Counted from the first letter of the stretch, positions 16,228 to 25,635 are shown. The stretch: DNA of 64,000 nucleotides from CAWAXW01 sp963786155 (GCA_963786155.1 CAWAXW010000006.1:1054001-1118000); one strand, 5' to 3'. Notes: generated by a model not told the origin, from the sequence alone. A program made the numbers and translations.

Positions 16228-17306
16228 CTAGGTTTCCTCCTTGACGACGGTGAGCTCATCACGCCTTGGGGGCATCAAGGCCTCGATCCGGGCGGTGAAC
16301 ACGGAGCCGTGCCCCAACTCACTCTCGAGGTCGATGCGGCCCCCGTGTAACTCGAGGACATGCTTGACGATGGCGAGCCCGAGGCCCGTTCCTCCCCGTT
16401 CTCGGGACCTGGCGCGATCAACTCTAAAGAACCTCTCGAAGATGCGCGGCTGGGCATCGAGGGGGATACCCATTCCGTTGTCGCCCACGACGATGATCGC
16501 GTCGTGGCCTTCGTAGGCGACCGTGAGCCACACTTTGCAGCCCTCGGGCGTGTACCGGATCGCGTTGTCGAGGAGATTCCTGATCATCAATCCCAGCTGC
16601 TGTGCGTCGCCCTTTACCCAGATGTCCTCCGACACCTCACCGACGAAATCGAGTCCCTTGGCTTGTGCCGCAGCATGCCGCGAGCGGCTTCCCGGCATGC
16701 GATCTCCGACAGGTCGGTGGGGGCATCCGGTACGCGGGCAGCCTCTTCGAGGCGCGACAGGTCGAGCAGGTCGCGCACCAGGCGCGCGAGGCGCTCGGTC
16801 TCCGATACGAGGCGATCGGCGAAACGCTCCGCGGTAACGGGATCGTCGTGCAATGCCTTGCGGAGGGCTTCGGCGAGGGCTTGGAGCGACGCCACCGGGC
16901 TCTTCAGCTCGTGGGAGGCGTGGCTCACGAACTCCCGCCGGATCTGCTGGGCGCGCAGCTCCTCGGTCACGTCTTGGAGGACGAGAACCACCCCGCTCCG
17001 ATCGGCGAGGGGCGCCGCATGCACCCTCAGGCTCGTGCGGGCGGGGAAGAACAGGGTCACTAGTTCTTCCACGGTCTCCTCTTGTGCCAATGAGCGCCGG
17101 GCGATCGACGATGCTTCTTCGGTCGGAAGACGCGCCGGCAGATGGACCGAGGCCAGGCCGAGAAGGGTTCGAGCGGCCGAGTTGGCGACGACGGGCCGCA
17201 GCTGCTCGTCGAGGAGGAGAACGCCCTCGGCCATCCGCTCGAGGATCTCCTCGGCGAACTGTTGCTTGTCTTCCAGCCCGAAGAGGGCGCGATCGGGCTG
17301 GTTCAT
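16228..17306 (-). CDS. PhoR/SenX3-like sensor histidine kinase, frameshifted
   Basis: Partner kinase of the regulator at 15544. It has a PAS domain (EILERMAEGVLLLDEQLRPVVAN), a HisKA domain with the phospho-His in SHASHELKSPVASL, then an HATPase domain with N-box RNLLDNAIRYTP, G1 GDNGMGIP and GGTGLGLAIVKH. The two halves are in different frames: one base is missing near 16678-16683, and restoring it joins EAAR to HAAAQAKGL, giving about 359 residues. I chose ATG 17306; an in-frame GTG at 17390 would add 28 residues. No membrane helix is visible, unlike mycobacterial SenX3, so it may sense phosphate status from the cytoplasm, for example through PhoU. Confidence 0.8.
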
Positions 17307-17412
17307 CGGGGGAGGGGACAGGGATCGCTCACAGCTACTCGAGTCTACGGCCGCCTTGCCGCGCAGCCCTTTCACGCCCCGGGGTTTCACATGAAGTTCC
17401 CGATTCCTTAAC

Positions 17413-17430
17413 CCTGCGGTAGCCCGCAGG
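17413..17430 (-). terminator. Short GC hairpin downstream of the gene at 17453
   Basis: Perfect 7-bp arms CCTGCGG and CCGCAGG around a TAGC loop, 23 bp past the stop of the minus-strand gene at 17453. No strong T-run follows. Confidence 0.35.
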
Positions 17431-17452
17431 AGCGGTTACGGGCGGGAGAACC

Positions 17453-17725
17453 TCAGTCGTCGGTGTCGTCGGGGACGCCCTCGACCAGGGTGACCTTGTC
17501 CAAGAGCTCCCAGCTACCGTCCTCTGCGGCCTGGATGGCGGTCTCGTCGCCGGCCCTGAGGAACATGTACTTGCCCATTTCACCCCGGATCGACCGGATC
17601 CGGTCGAGGAAGCGGTGAAGGTAGATGCGGTCGGCATGCTCGGCCAGCATCTCGAGATCGATCATGCGGCCGGATTGGCGCAAGTCGCTGTCCGGATAGA
17701 CCGAGGTGGGCGTATCGTCTTCCAT
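17453..17725 (-). CDS. Small hypothetical acidic protein
   Basis: About 90 residues, rich in Asp and Glu, with no signal peptide or membrane helix. Features seen are a helical middle (MIDLEMLAEHADRIYLHRFLDRIRSIRGEMGKYMF) and an Asp-rich end (EGVPDDTDD). I do not recognise the family. ATG 17725 is chosen because a TACGAT -10-like hexamer ends nine bases before it on the minus strand, compatible with a leaderless transcript. A longer frame from ATG 17797 would add 24 residues and run through the inverted repeat at 17786-17804. It is divergent from the large surface protein at 17827. Confidence 0.55.
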   Translation of the reverse strand: MEDDTPTSVYPDSDLRQSGRMIDLEMLAEHADRIYLHRFLDRIRSIRGEMGKYMFLRAGDETAIQAAEDGSWELLDKVTLVEGVPDDTDD

Positions 17726-17785
17726 AGCCAAGGAATCGTATCCCTGGGGGCGTGCCTTTAGCAGGGTTTTTGCGTAGACAGGGGT

Positions 17786-17804
17786 GTTCTCCGGCATGGA
17801 GAAC
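17786..17804. promoter_or_regulatory. Perfect inverted repeat in a divergent intergenic region
   Basis: GTTCTCC and GGAGAAC flank a five-base GGCAT centre, between the divergent starts at 17725 and 17827. It has the size and symmetry of a dimeric repressor operator. No regulator can be assigned. Confidence 0.4.
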
Positions 17805-17826
17805 TACCGTTGTAGTGAGGATTTTC

Positions 17827-20481
17827 ATGCGCGCGCGTTCTATCCGATCTAGTCCGATGCGAGCCCTCCCGATCGCCCTGCTCGTGGCGGTCCTGCTCGG
17901 CGCGCTCCTTCCGGCCCCCGCCTCCGCGCAGGAGTGCCCCGACCGGGTCAGGACCTCGGGCCTCTGGAAAACGATCCAGGGGCCCACCTTCACCGAGGGT
18001 GAGCAAGCGATCGTCGATCACGGCTTCGATCTGGGTTCGGCCCACACCCTCCTGGTGACGAACGGGCGGGTCGCGATGCGGTCGGACGACGGAGGCTGCT
18101 CGTGGCGCGAGGTGTTCGCCGTCCCCGAGTCGGCCACGCCCCAGTACCCCTATACGGCCGCCACGGCCAGGATCACGATCGTCGAGCCCCTGGCGAACGG
18201 GCGTTATGTCCTGGTGGTCGAGGAGTCGACGCCGGTTGCATCCCGGCCCCACATCGTCGTCGGCGGCGACGGCTCTTGGGCACCTGGGGATACGGGCCTT
18301 CCACCCGTGGGGAAGCCGGACTTCGTAGCCGGCGCCCCGAGCGCGCCCAACACGGTCTATCTCGGGATCGACGTCGCGGGAGCCGTCGATCCATTGCTGG
18401 TCAGCAGCGACGGAGGCGCCTCGTGGACCCCTCGCTCCGGTCCTGCGGGTTTGTCTCCTGGGTCCAACCTCACCGGGCTCGAGGTCGACCCGGGCAACCC
18501 GGCCAACCTATGGGCGTCGGCCGCGGCCGGGTTCTTCCGCTCGACCGACGGCGGTCAGAGCTTTGGCGCCGTCACCGATTTCGCCGGTGGTCCCTCCGGC
18601 CCGGCAGACGTGCATCAAGCCGGGCGCATCATGGCCTACGACCAGGACGACCAGATCTTCAGGCTCTCGACGGATAACGGGGTCGCGTTCCTGAAGAGGA
18701 ACCCACCCTCGGCCCAAGTCACTTCCATGGCCCACGGCCCCGGCCCCCTCGACATCCTCATCAGCGCCGGAGGAAAGGTCTGGGCGTACCACGCTCCGTC
18801 CACCCAATGGATCGATGTTCGTGCCCCCGTCGCGGGACTGACCGATCTTCGAGAGGGCAGGGGACCGAGCTCGGTGATCGTGGGCCGGACCGCCAGGCAG
18901 CTAGCCGTCTTCGGCGGAGGCGATCTCGACCCCGGCGATTACACGGGCGACCTCGACGAGATCCTCTCGGGCGTCCCGCTGCTGAATCCCCCAGAGGCGT
19001 TGGCCGAGGGCACCGAGAAGCTGACCCCGAACCGCCGGTTGCTGAAGCTCGATCTCAGGGAATCCGCAACCGTCGACTACGAGCTCACGCTCCCGGGACG
19101 CAAGGTCCCCCTGGAGATGTTCTTCCTCGCGGACACCTCGGACAGCCAGGAGAACACGATCCGGGCTATGGCGGAATCGCTCGGCCACATCGTCAACGGA
19201 TTCAGTGACACCGGCGTAGCGGTCGAGTTCGGGCTCGGCGAGTTCCGCTCGTACCCCGTCTTCCGCAAGACCCCCACCCCGGGGCCCGAGCCCAACTTCC
19301 CCTATCGCAAGGTGCTCGACCTCGGCGCCTCGGCCGACGAGATGCGCACGGCCTTGCAGAACCTCCAGGCCGACGGCGGTGGGACCTTCGATTCGCACCT
19401 GGGTGCGCTGTTCCAAGTGGCGACCGGACACGGTCAGGAGGTCTACCCGCCCGGCCCTGCCAACGACGTACCGCCCAACGAGGACCCCGACTGGTCGGTT
19501 GGGACCTTGAAGGTCGTGTTCGTCGCGACCGACGAACCCTTCGGTACGGAGACCTCGGGCAAGTCCGAGCTCCCGGGAGATCTGGACAGACCGGATATCC
19601 CCTCGTTCGACGAGGTCAAGGATGCTTTGAACGCGCGCGACATCTATCACGTGGGCATCTCGATCACCGAGGACCCCTACCTGGACCTCCGACAGGTCTC
19701 GCTGGATACCGGGGCCGTTGCCCCAAAGGGCGGGCTCGACTGCAACGGCGACGGCGAGGCCGAACTTCACGAGGGGGAGCCTCTCGTGTGCCAGATGACT
19801 CAGCGCAACCTCGACGACGGCCAGAACCTCGTGCCTGCGATCGTCAACCTCGTCAACAGCATCCGGTCCCGTTCGGATGTCTCGCTCGAGGTCGGGACCG
19901 ACTCGCCGGTCGTCGACAAAGTGACGCCTCCGAGCCAGCAGATCATCGACCAGCTGAAAACGACGCTCACCTTCTCGGTCACCTACAAGTGCACGCCGGC
20001 AGAGGCGGGGAAGACCTTCGACGTCGATCTCGAGGCGATCAAGGACGGATCTACGGTGGGAACCTCACTCGCCCGCGTGAAGTGCACGGAAAAGCCCAAG
20101 TTCGACGCGGCCCCGGCGGTGGTCGCGTTCATAGCCCCGATCCCATTCATCCTGGCGGCGATCATCCCGCCGGCCCCGCCGCCCCCACCCGGGGCGACCA
20201 CGGCCAATCCGCAGTTCCAGGCGCAATTCCACGCCCAGGCCGCGGCGGCACGCCAGGAGGAGCAGCAGCCCCAACTCGCGATGGTCCACTCGTTCCACCA
20301 GGCCGCGGCGGAGCTTGCCGAGGAGGAGGAGGGGCTCAAGATGAGCGCGGTCCGCCATCAGGAGCCTGCCGTCCCGCCGGCCTTCACCTTCGCCGCGGGA
20401 GCTGTTATGGCCTCGCTGGCCGCGGCCTTCGTGCTGACCAGACGGACGAGCTACAGGCTCGCCACCGTCCGCCGCCGCTAG
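17827..20481 (+). CDS. Surface protein with BNR repeats and an integrin-beta-like VWA domain
   Basis: 884 residues; GTGAGG precedes ATG 17827 by six bases. A signal peptide ends near PASAQE. Residues about 60-400 form a beta-propeller-like region with BNR/Asp-box motifs (SDDGGCSW, SSDGGASW, STDGGQSF). From about 425, the segment VPLEMFFLADTSDSQENT has a MIDAS-like DxSxS-type metal site. It continues with FGLGEFRSYP, FPYRKVLDLGASADEM and LQADGGGTFDSHLGALFQ, the same order of motifs as integrin-beta I-like domains. A Cys-containing beta domain and a proline-rich segment follow (APPPPPG). A C-terminal membrane helix (about 851-872) has a basic tail (TVRRR). It is probably an adhesin or matrix-binding protein held in the membrane by its C-terminus. 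Confidence 0.75.
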   Translation: MRARSIRSSPMRALPIALLVAVLLGALLPAPASAQECPDRVRTSGLWKTIQGPTFTEGEQAIVDHGFDLGSAHTLLVTNGRVAMRSDDGGCSWREVFAVPESATPQYPYTAATARITIVEPLANGRYVLVVEESTPVASRPHIVVGGDGSWAPGDTGLPPVGKPDFVAGAPSAPNTVYLGIDVAGAVDPLLVSSDGGASWTPRSGPAGLSPGSNLTGLEVDPGNPANLWASAAAGFFRSTDGGQSFGAVTDFAGGPSGPADVHQAGRIMAYDQDDQIFRLSTDNGVAFLKRNPPSAQVTSMAHGPGPLDILISAGGKVWAYHAPSTQWIDVRAPVAGLTDLREGRGPSSVIVGRTARQLAVFGGGDLDPGDYTGDLDEILSGVPLLNPPEALAEGTEKLTPNRRLLKLDLRESATVDYELTLPGRKVPLEMFFLADTSDSQENTIRAMAESLGHIVNGFSDTGVAVEFGLGEFRSYPVFRKTPTPGPEPNFPYRKVLDLGASADEMRTALQNLQADGGGTFDSHLGALFQVATGHGQEVYPPGPANDVPPNEDPDWSVGTLKVVFVATDEPFGTETSGKSELPGDLDRPDIPSFDEVKDALNARDIYHVGISITEDPYLDLRQVSLDTGAVAPKGGLDCNGDGEAELHEGEPLVCQMTQRNLDDGQNLVPAIVNLVNSIRSRSDVSLEVGTDSPVVDKVTPPSQQIIDQLKTTLTFSVTYKCTPAEAGKTFDVDLEAIKDGSTVGTSLARVKCTEKPKFDAAPAVVAFIAPIPFILAAIIPPAPPPPPGATTANPQFQAQFHAQAAAARQEEQQPQLAMVHSFHQAAAELAEEEEGLKMSAVRHQEPAVPPAFTFAAGAVMASLAAAFVLTRRTSYRLATVRRR

Positions 20482-20562
20482 CGGCCCGCCTGCGGGGCGT
20501 GAAGGACCGGCCCCCCTGGCGTCGAACCCCCCTCCTAGCGACCACTCATAGGAGGAATCACA

Positions 20563-21711
20563 GTGAAGAAGCTCGTGGCGGCACTAGCCATGACCGGCCT
20601 CATCGCCGGCATGGTTCCGGGCGCTATCGCAGGTCCCAGCGCAGGCGGCATCTCGTCGGACAACGTCGAACATGTGACATTCGTCCCATTCGAGGTGGGT
20701 ACCGCCACAGGCGCGATGCTCTTCGACCACGACAAGTACCTCGTCGTCACCAGTTGGAAGACTTTCTCGATCTACGACGTCAGCGAGCCGACGAATCCCG
20801 TCCGGCTCTCCACGGTTCCCTTCGGCTTCAAGTTCGAGAACGAGAACGTCGCCACGAACGGCAAGATCATGCTGTTCTCGGAGGAGCTTCCGGGCGACAC
20901 CCTCCACATCTACGACATCGAAGACAAGAGCAACCCGGTCCCGCTGGCGACCGTCCCGAATGCCGGTGACCACACCACGAGCTGCATCCTGAATTGCAAG
21001 TGGTCCTACGGCTCCGACGGAACGATCGTGAACCTCAGCGACCCGGCCAAGCCGGTGTTGGCTAAGGAGACCTGGGGGGAGGGCACTCCGGCCGGGAACA
21101 ACGGTCACGACATCACGGAAGTTGCTCCGGGCCTCGTCCTCACTTCCACGAATCCCATGATGTTCCTCGACGCCCGCAAGGATCCGCTGCACCCGAAGGT
21201 CCTGGCGGTAAGCGAGACGATGACGGGGTTCGTTCACAGCAACCAGTGGCCCCGCGGCGCTAAGGACCGCTGGGCGCTCTCGACCGGCGAGACATGGGTC
21301 GGCGGCGTCGACTCCGTTTGTGACGACAACAGCGCCGGGCTCTCGACGCACGACACCACCAACTGGAAGAAGAACCACAGCTTCAAGCTCGTCGACACCT
21401 TCCGGATGAAGAACGGGGTCGAGGGCGGCGGGCCGACCAACGGCAACCCCGCCATGAACGGTCCGTTCGGCTGCTCGTCTCACTGGTTCGAGACTCACCC
21501 GGACTGGAACAACGGCGGTCTCGTAGCCGGCGGCTTCTACAACCATGGCACCCGTTTCCTCGAGGTCAGTTCCAAGGGCAAGATCAGCGAGATCGGCTGG
21601 TTCCTTCCCACCGGGGGCGGCACCTCGGCGGCCTACTGGGTCAACGACGAGATCGTGTACGCCATCGACTACCAGAGAGGCTTCGACGTGCTGCGCTTCA
21701 GCGGCAAGTAA
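20563..21711 (+). CDS. Secreted LVIVD-repeat beta-propeller protein (copy 1 of 3)
   Basis: GTG 20563 follows a perfect GGAGGA at 20551. The signal peptide MKKLVAALAMTGLIAGMV ends near AIAGPS, and there is no lipobox. The mature 360-residue protein has LVIVD-type blades (LVVTSWKTFSIYDVSEPTNPVRLS, DTLHIYDIEDKSNPVPLA, GTRFLEVSSKGKISEIGWF, GFDVLRFSGK), each a strand pair naming a state 'in X is Y'. Paired cysteines occur at SCILNCKW and in CSSHWFETHPDW. The binding partner or enzymatic role is unknown. It shares domain order and cysteines with the next two genes, so the set arose by tandem duplication. Confidence 0.75.
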   Translation: MKKLVAALAMTGLIAGMVPGAIAGPSAGGISSDNVEHVTFVPFEVGTATGAMLFDHDKYLVVTSWKTFSIYDVSEPTNPVRLSTVPFGFKFENENVATNGKIMLFSEELPGDTLHIYDIEDKSNPVPLATVPNAGDHTTSCILNCKWSYGSDGTIVNLSDPAKPVLAKETWGEGTPAGNNGHDITEVAPGLVLTSTNPMMFLDARKDPLHPKVLAVSETMTGFVHSNQWPRGAKDRWALSTGETWVGGVDSVCDDNSAGLSTHDTTNWKKNHSFKLVDTFRMKNGVEGGGPTNGNPAMNGPFGCSSHWFETHPDWNNGGLVAGGFYNHGTRFLEVSSKGKISEIGWFLPTGGGTSAAYWVNDEIVYAIDYQRGFDVLRFSGK

Positions 21712-21734
21712 TCCCTCTTCAAGCAGCGCTTTAG

Positions 21735-21761
21735 AAGGGCCCGCCACTTGAGCGGGCCCTT
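21735..21761 (+). terminator. Rho-independent terminator after LVIVD copy 1
   Basis: Perfect 10-bp arms AAGGGCCCGC and GCGGGCCCTT with a seven-base loop, 23 bp after the stop at 21711, ending in TTCGCC. It separates copy 1 from copy 2, implying separate transcription of the later copies. Confidence 0.75.
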
Positions 21762-21843
21762 CGCCATTCCTGGGTCCAGGGAGGTTTTCGGGTCGCCTTG
21801 GGCGAAATATCCCTATGAGCTAACCAATCCAAGGAGGGGTCAC

Positions 21844-23004
21844 GTGAAGCGTCTGACGGCACTGATCGGGAGCGTCCTACTTCTCGCCGGTCTTTCGGCG
21901 GGGGCCCAGGCGGGCCCGGCCGACGGCTTCAACTCGGACAACGTCGAGTTCATCAAGCACGTGCCGCTCGAAGAGGGCACCGCTACCGGGATGCGCGTCA
22001 TCGACGATTACATGTACGTCACTTCGTGGAAGGACTTCACGATCTATGACGTCTCTGACCCGATCAACCCCGTGATGCTCTCCAAGACCCTGTTCGCCGA
22101 GGACTCGGCGGATCAAGGGACAGGCTTCCGCTTCGAGAACGAGGACGTGGCGACGAACGGGAAGCTCCTGATCTTCGCCCAGCAGCTACCTGTGGCCGAC
22201 CTGTTCGTCTACGACATGGAAGACAAGACGAACCCCGTCCTGCTGTCACGCACTCCTGGGCTCGGCTCTCACACGACCGATTGCATCCTCGACTGCAAGT
22301 TCCTCTACAACTCGAACGGCATGATCATCGACCTCAGTGACCCCTCGGCCCCGAAGCAGGTCGGGGATTGGAGCCTCGACGAGAAGGGCAAGGACCGCCC
22401 GGCCGCCAGCGCCCACGACGTCAACGAGGTCGCTCCGGGAATGGTCCTTACATCCTCCCGGCCGATCATGCTGCTCGACGGCCGCAAGAACCCCGCCAAG
22501 CCCAAGCTCGTCGCCCTCGGCGACAGCGACAAGGTCACCGGCGGCATCCACAGCAACCGCTGGCCGAACAACGGCACCGACGACTTCGTCATGTTCTCGA
22601 GCGAGACCAACGCCACAGGCCGGTGCGACGACGACAACGGTGGCTTCATGACGTGGGACGCCTCTAAGTGGAAGAAGACCGGCACGTTCCAGCTCATCGA
22701 TCGCTTCCAGCTCAAGAGCGGGACCTACTCGGACGGCAGCCCCGCCGTGAACGGCCTCGGCTGCTCCGCTCACTGGTTCCAGGAGCACCCCACTTTCGAC
22801 AACGGTGGTCTTCTGGCCCTCGGAAGCTACGAGCACGGGACCCGCTTCGTCGACGTCTCGCCTAAGGGCAAGATCAGTGAGGTGGGCTACTTCGTCCCTA
22901 ACGGCGGCTCGACCTCAGCCTCGTACTGGCTGACCGACGAGATCGTCTACGCAGTCGACTACAGCCGAGGCATAGACATCCTGCGCTTCACCGGCAAGCC
23001 CTAA
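21844..23004 (+). CDS. Secreted LVIVD-repeat beta-propeller protein (copy 2 of 3)
   Basis: 386 residues; AAGGAGGGG just before GTG 21844. The signal peptide MKRLTALIGSVLLLAGLSAG ends near AQAGPA. It has the same architecture as copy 1: SDNVEFIKHVPLEEGTATG, YVTSWKDFTIYDVSDPINPV, DCILDCKF, LGCSAHWFQEHPTFDNGG, GTRFVDVSPKGKISEVGYF and a terminal GIDILRFTGKP. By eye it is closer to copy 1 than to copy 3. Cysteine pairs are conserved, supporting disulfide-stabilised extracellular propellers. Confidence 0.75.
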   Translation: MKRLTALIGSVLLLAGLSAGAQAGPADGFNSDNVEFIKHVPLEEGTATGMRVIDDYMYVTSWKDFTIYDVSDPINPVMLSKTLFAEDSADQGTGFRFENEDVATNGKLLIFAQQLPVADLFVYDMEDKTNPVLLSRTPGLGSHTTDCILDCKFLYNSNGMIIDLSDPSAPKQVGDWSLDEKGKDRPAASAHDVNEVAPGMVLTSSRPIMLLDGRKNPAKPKLVALGDSDKVTGGIHSNRWPNNGTDDFVMFSSETNATGRCDDDNGGFMTWDASKWKKTGTFQLIDRFQLKSGTYSDGSPAVNGLGCSAHWFQEHPTFDNGGLLALGSYEHGTRFVDVSPKGKISEVGYFVPNGGSTSASYWLTDEIVYAVDYSRGIDILRFTGKP

Positions 23005-23048
23005 CGCCCGGCGCAGGAGTGGGGGTGGGGGTGGAGAACCCTCGAGGC

Positions 23049-24158
23049 ATGAGGAAATTCGTTCTCGTCCTTGGCGCGGCATTGCTCGTTGGGGGGCTGC
23101 TTGCTCCTGCTCAGGCTGGGCCCAGCGCGGGTGGGTTCTCTTCGGACAACATCGAATACCTGGAGACGATCCCGCTGCATGCGGATACGGCCGGGGCGGC
23201 GCTCGAGGGCAAGTACTTCTACATAACGACGGAACGTGACCTGACGATCTACGACGTCTCCGATCCGCTCGAGCCCGTGCGGGTCGGCTTCCTTCCGCTC
23301 ATCCCGCCCGGGCAGTTCTACTTCCCCGAAGAAGACCCCGAGACGAACGGCGAGGTCCTCCTCGTGGGTAACGGGGGCGGACTCGACGTGATCGATGTCG
23401 AGGACAAGACGAACCCGGCCGTCATCGGCCAGGTCGAGGGCGCCGACGAGCACACGATCAGCTGCGTGCTCGACTGCAAGTGGGCTTACGGCTCCGAAGG
23501 AGTCATCGTCAACCTCACCGACCCGACTACTCCCAAGATCGCCGGCAACTGGCAGGACGTGGCCAAGGCGAAGTCGACCCACGACGTCACCGAGGTCGCT
23601 CCCGGGATCGTGCTCACGTCGTCTCAACCGATGTACTTGTTCGATGCGCGCAAGAACCCGGCCAAGCCCAAGATCATGGCTACCATGGTCACCAAAGACG
23701 GCCGCTTCATCCACTCGAACCTGTGGCCCCACGCGATGAAGGACAAGTTCATCCTCGTCGGCGGCGAGACCTCCGGCCCTGCCTGCGATGACGAGGGCGA
23801 CGGTCAGTTCATGACCTTCGACGCAACGAAGTGGCGCAAGAACCACACGTTCGAGATGATCGACGAATACAGGGTGACCAACGGGGTGCCCACCGAGGGC
23901 AACGCCGCGGCGAACCTCTTCTGCACCCATTGGTTCACGACCCACCCGGACTACAAGAACGGTGGGCTCGTGTCGATGGCGTGGTACGAGCATGGCACCC
24001 GGTTGTTCAACATCACTTCGAAGGGTCAGATCGAGGAAGCCGGGTACTTCGTGCCCCACGCGGGGTCGACCTCGGCCACCTACTGGATCACCGACGAGAT
24101 CCTCTACGCGGCCGACTACAACCGCGGTCTCGACATCCTTAGATATACCGGCAAGTAA
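23049..24158 (+). CDS. Secreted LVIVD-repeat beta-propeller protein (copy 3 of 3)
   Basis: 369 residues from ATG 23049, the start that aligns with the signal peptides of copies 1 and 2 (MRKFVLVLGAALLVGG, cleavage near AQAGPS). In-frame GTGs at 23019 and 23025 follow an AGGAG and would add 8-10 residues. Motifs match the other copies (YITTERDLTIYDVSDPLEPV, SCVLDCKWAYGSEG, CTHWFTTHPDYKNGG, GTRLFNITSKGQIEEAGYF, GLDILRYTGK). It lies 44 bp after copy 2 without an obvious terminator, so the two may be co-transcribed. Confidence 0.75.
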   Translation: MRKFVLVLGAALLVGGLLAPAQAGPSAGGFSSDNIEYLETIPLHADTAGAALEGKYFYITTERDLTIYDVSDPLEPVRVGFLPLIPPGQFYFPEEDPETNGEVLLVGNGGGLDVIDVEDKTNPAVIGQVEGADEHTISCVLDCKWAYGSEGVIVNLTDPTTPKIAGNWQDVAKAKSTHDVTEVAPGIVLTSSQPMYLFDARKNPAKPKIMATMVTKDGRFIHSNLWPHAMKDKFILVGGETSGPACDDEGDGQFMTFDATKWRKNHTFEMIDEYRVTNGVPTEGNAAANLFCTHWFTTHPDYKNGGLVSMAWYEHGTRLFNITSKGQIEEAGYFVPHAGSTSATYWITDEILYAADYNRGLDILRYTGK

Positions 24159-24179
24159 GCCGGCTCTCCTCTACCGGCT
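24158..24179. terminator. Hairpin between convergent genes
   Basis: AGCCGG and CCGGCT arms with a ten-base pyrimidine loop span the junction between the LVIVD copy 3 stop and the end of the minus-strand GH57 gene. A bidirectional terminator is plausible. Confidence 0.4.
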
Positions 24180-25635
24180 CAAGGCCGAGAAGATGTCGGC
24201 CCCGGTTCCCTTCTCCGGTTCGTTGCTCTTGGCTTGCTCGAGCGCGCTCATGAATGCTTGGTCGGGGACCGGTTGCTCCAGCGTCCTCATCAGTTCCACG
24301 ACCCGTCCGGCATAGCGCAGGATCTGTACCGTCTCGATGCCACCGATGTCTGCGAAGAACCAGGCGCAGCTCGTGAACAAGGCGAGCGTGTATCGCTGGA
24401 GCTCCAACAGCGTGCCGAGTCGCTGCGTCTCTTCAGGGCCGGTCGGGCCCGAGGAGTGCTCCCATAGGAAGTCCTCGAGGCTCCTGCGTCCGATGACGAC
24501 TTCGACGTACGCGTCCCGCGCCGCCCACGGATCGCGCAAGCTCGCGCTCCCCAGGCGGTCGTAGATCTCGACCGAAGCCTCCCTCAGCACTTCCAGAGCA
24601 GAACGAAGGGGGGCCCGCCACGCTTGGTTCCAGCCTTCCTCGCCGCCGGTCACGCAGCCGCAGTCATCGTTCCACCGACCCACGCCGTGGGCGCACGACC
24701 ACGAGCTCGCCCGCCCCTTGGCCAGCCGCACTTCGAGCTCGGGCGGATTCTCGTCCAGGAATGCCGCGTAGTTGGTGATCTCGAGGCCATGCTCCGGCGC
24801 CTCGACGAAGAGCCCATAGGCGAGTCCGATCTCCCCGAACTTCTGATGATGGCCGTACGTCTCACCGTCCGTGGCAACGTGAGCAAGGCCGGTTACCTCG
24901 AGCGCGTTGATGGAACAGAGACATCAGCCGCTCGGCGGAGGACACGGCGTTGCCGAAGGCGATCGCGTGAGACAGGTCGCCGTCGTAGAAGAAGAGGGCT
25001 ATCGAGCGACCCGACCCGTCCGGGTGCTCGAACCGGTAGGGCGAGTGAGTATCGATCGGCTCATCGATCGTCTCGACCCACGGCCCGCCGGGCTCCCTGA
25101 AGGATTCCGCTTGGCCGGGGGCCAGGATCGTGAACTTGACGTCCTCCTCGATGAGCACGCTGAGCACGTCGGCGTTCACCGCGGTCTCCGGCAACCACAA
25201 GCCCTCCGCCTCGCGTTGGAAGCGATGACGGAAGTCTGCTAGTCCCCACCGAACCTCCGTGCGCACGTCCCGCAAAGGCGACAGCGGGAGGATCGTGTGG
25301 TGGAACGACTGGGCGATCGCATTCCCGTGCCCCAGCCTGTTCCGTGATGCGACATCCGCTTCGCGGATGCCGCGATAGGTCAAGGGGTGCCTGCGCTCCA
25401 ACCACGCGAAAAGGGTTGGACCGATGTTGAAGGACATCCGTTCGAAGTTGTTGACCACTCGTTCGCCCTCGGAGGTGACGATCGCGGCGTACACGTTCGG
25501 CCGGTAGCACTCGGCATGAACCCGCTCGTTCCAGTCGTGGAAGGGGGCCGCGCTCGCTTGGAGATCGATCTCGCCGGTCCCAGGGTTCTCGCGAGGGGGC
25601 TGATAGAAATGGCCGTGAACGACGATCTTCGTCAT
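24171..25635 (-). CDS. GH57-type glycoside hydrolase with DUF3536-like C-terminus, frameshifted
   Basis: Last gene of the glgE-treS-mak-glgB operon, 13 bp after glgB. The N-terminus HGHFYQPPRENP, HDWNERVHAECYRPN and NFERMSFNIGPTL are hallmarks of GH57 proteins that act on alpha-glucans. The middle (THVATDGETYGHHQ-like) and the C-terminus (SCAWFFADIGGIETVQILRYA) lie after a frame change: one extra A in the pair at 24914-24915 must be removed to read LSINALEVTGLAHVATDGETYGHH. The corrected product is 487 residues, shorter than many DUF3536 family members, so part of the C-terminal region may be absent. Its likely role is cleaving or rearranging glycogen-type polymers. Confidence 0.75.
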
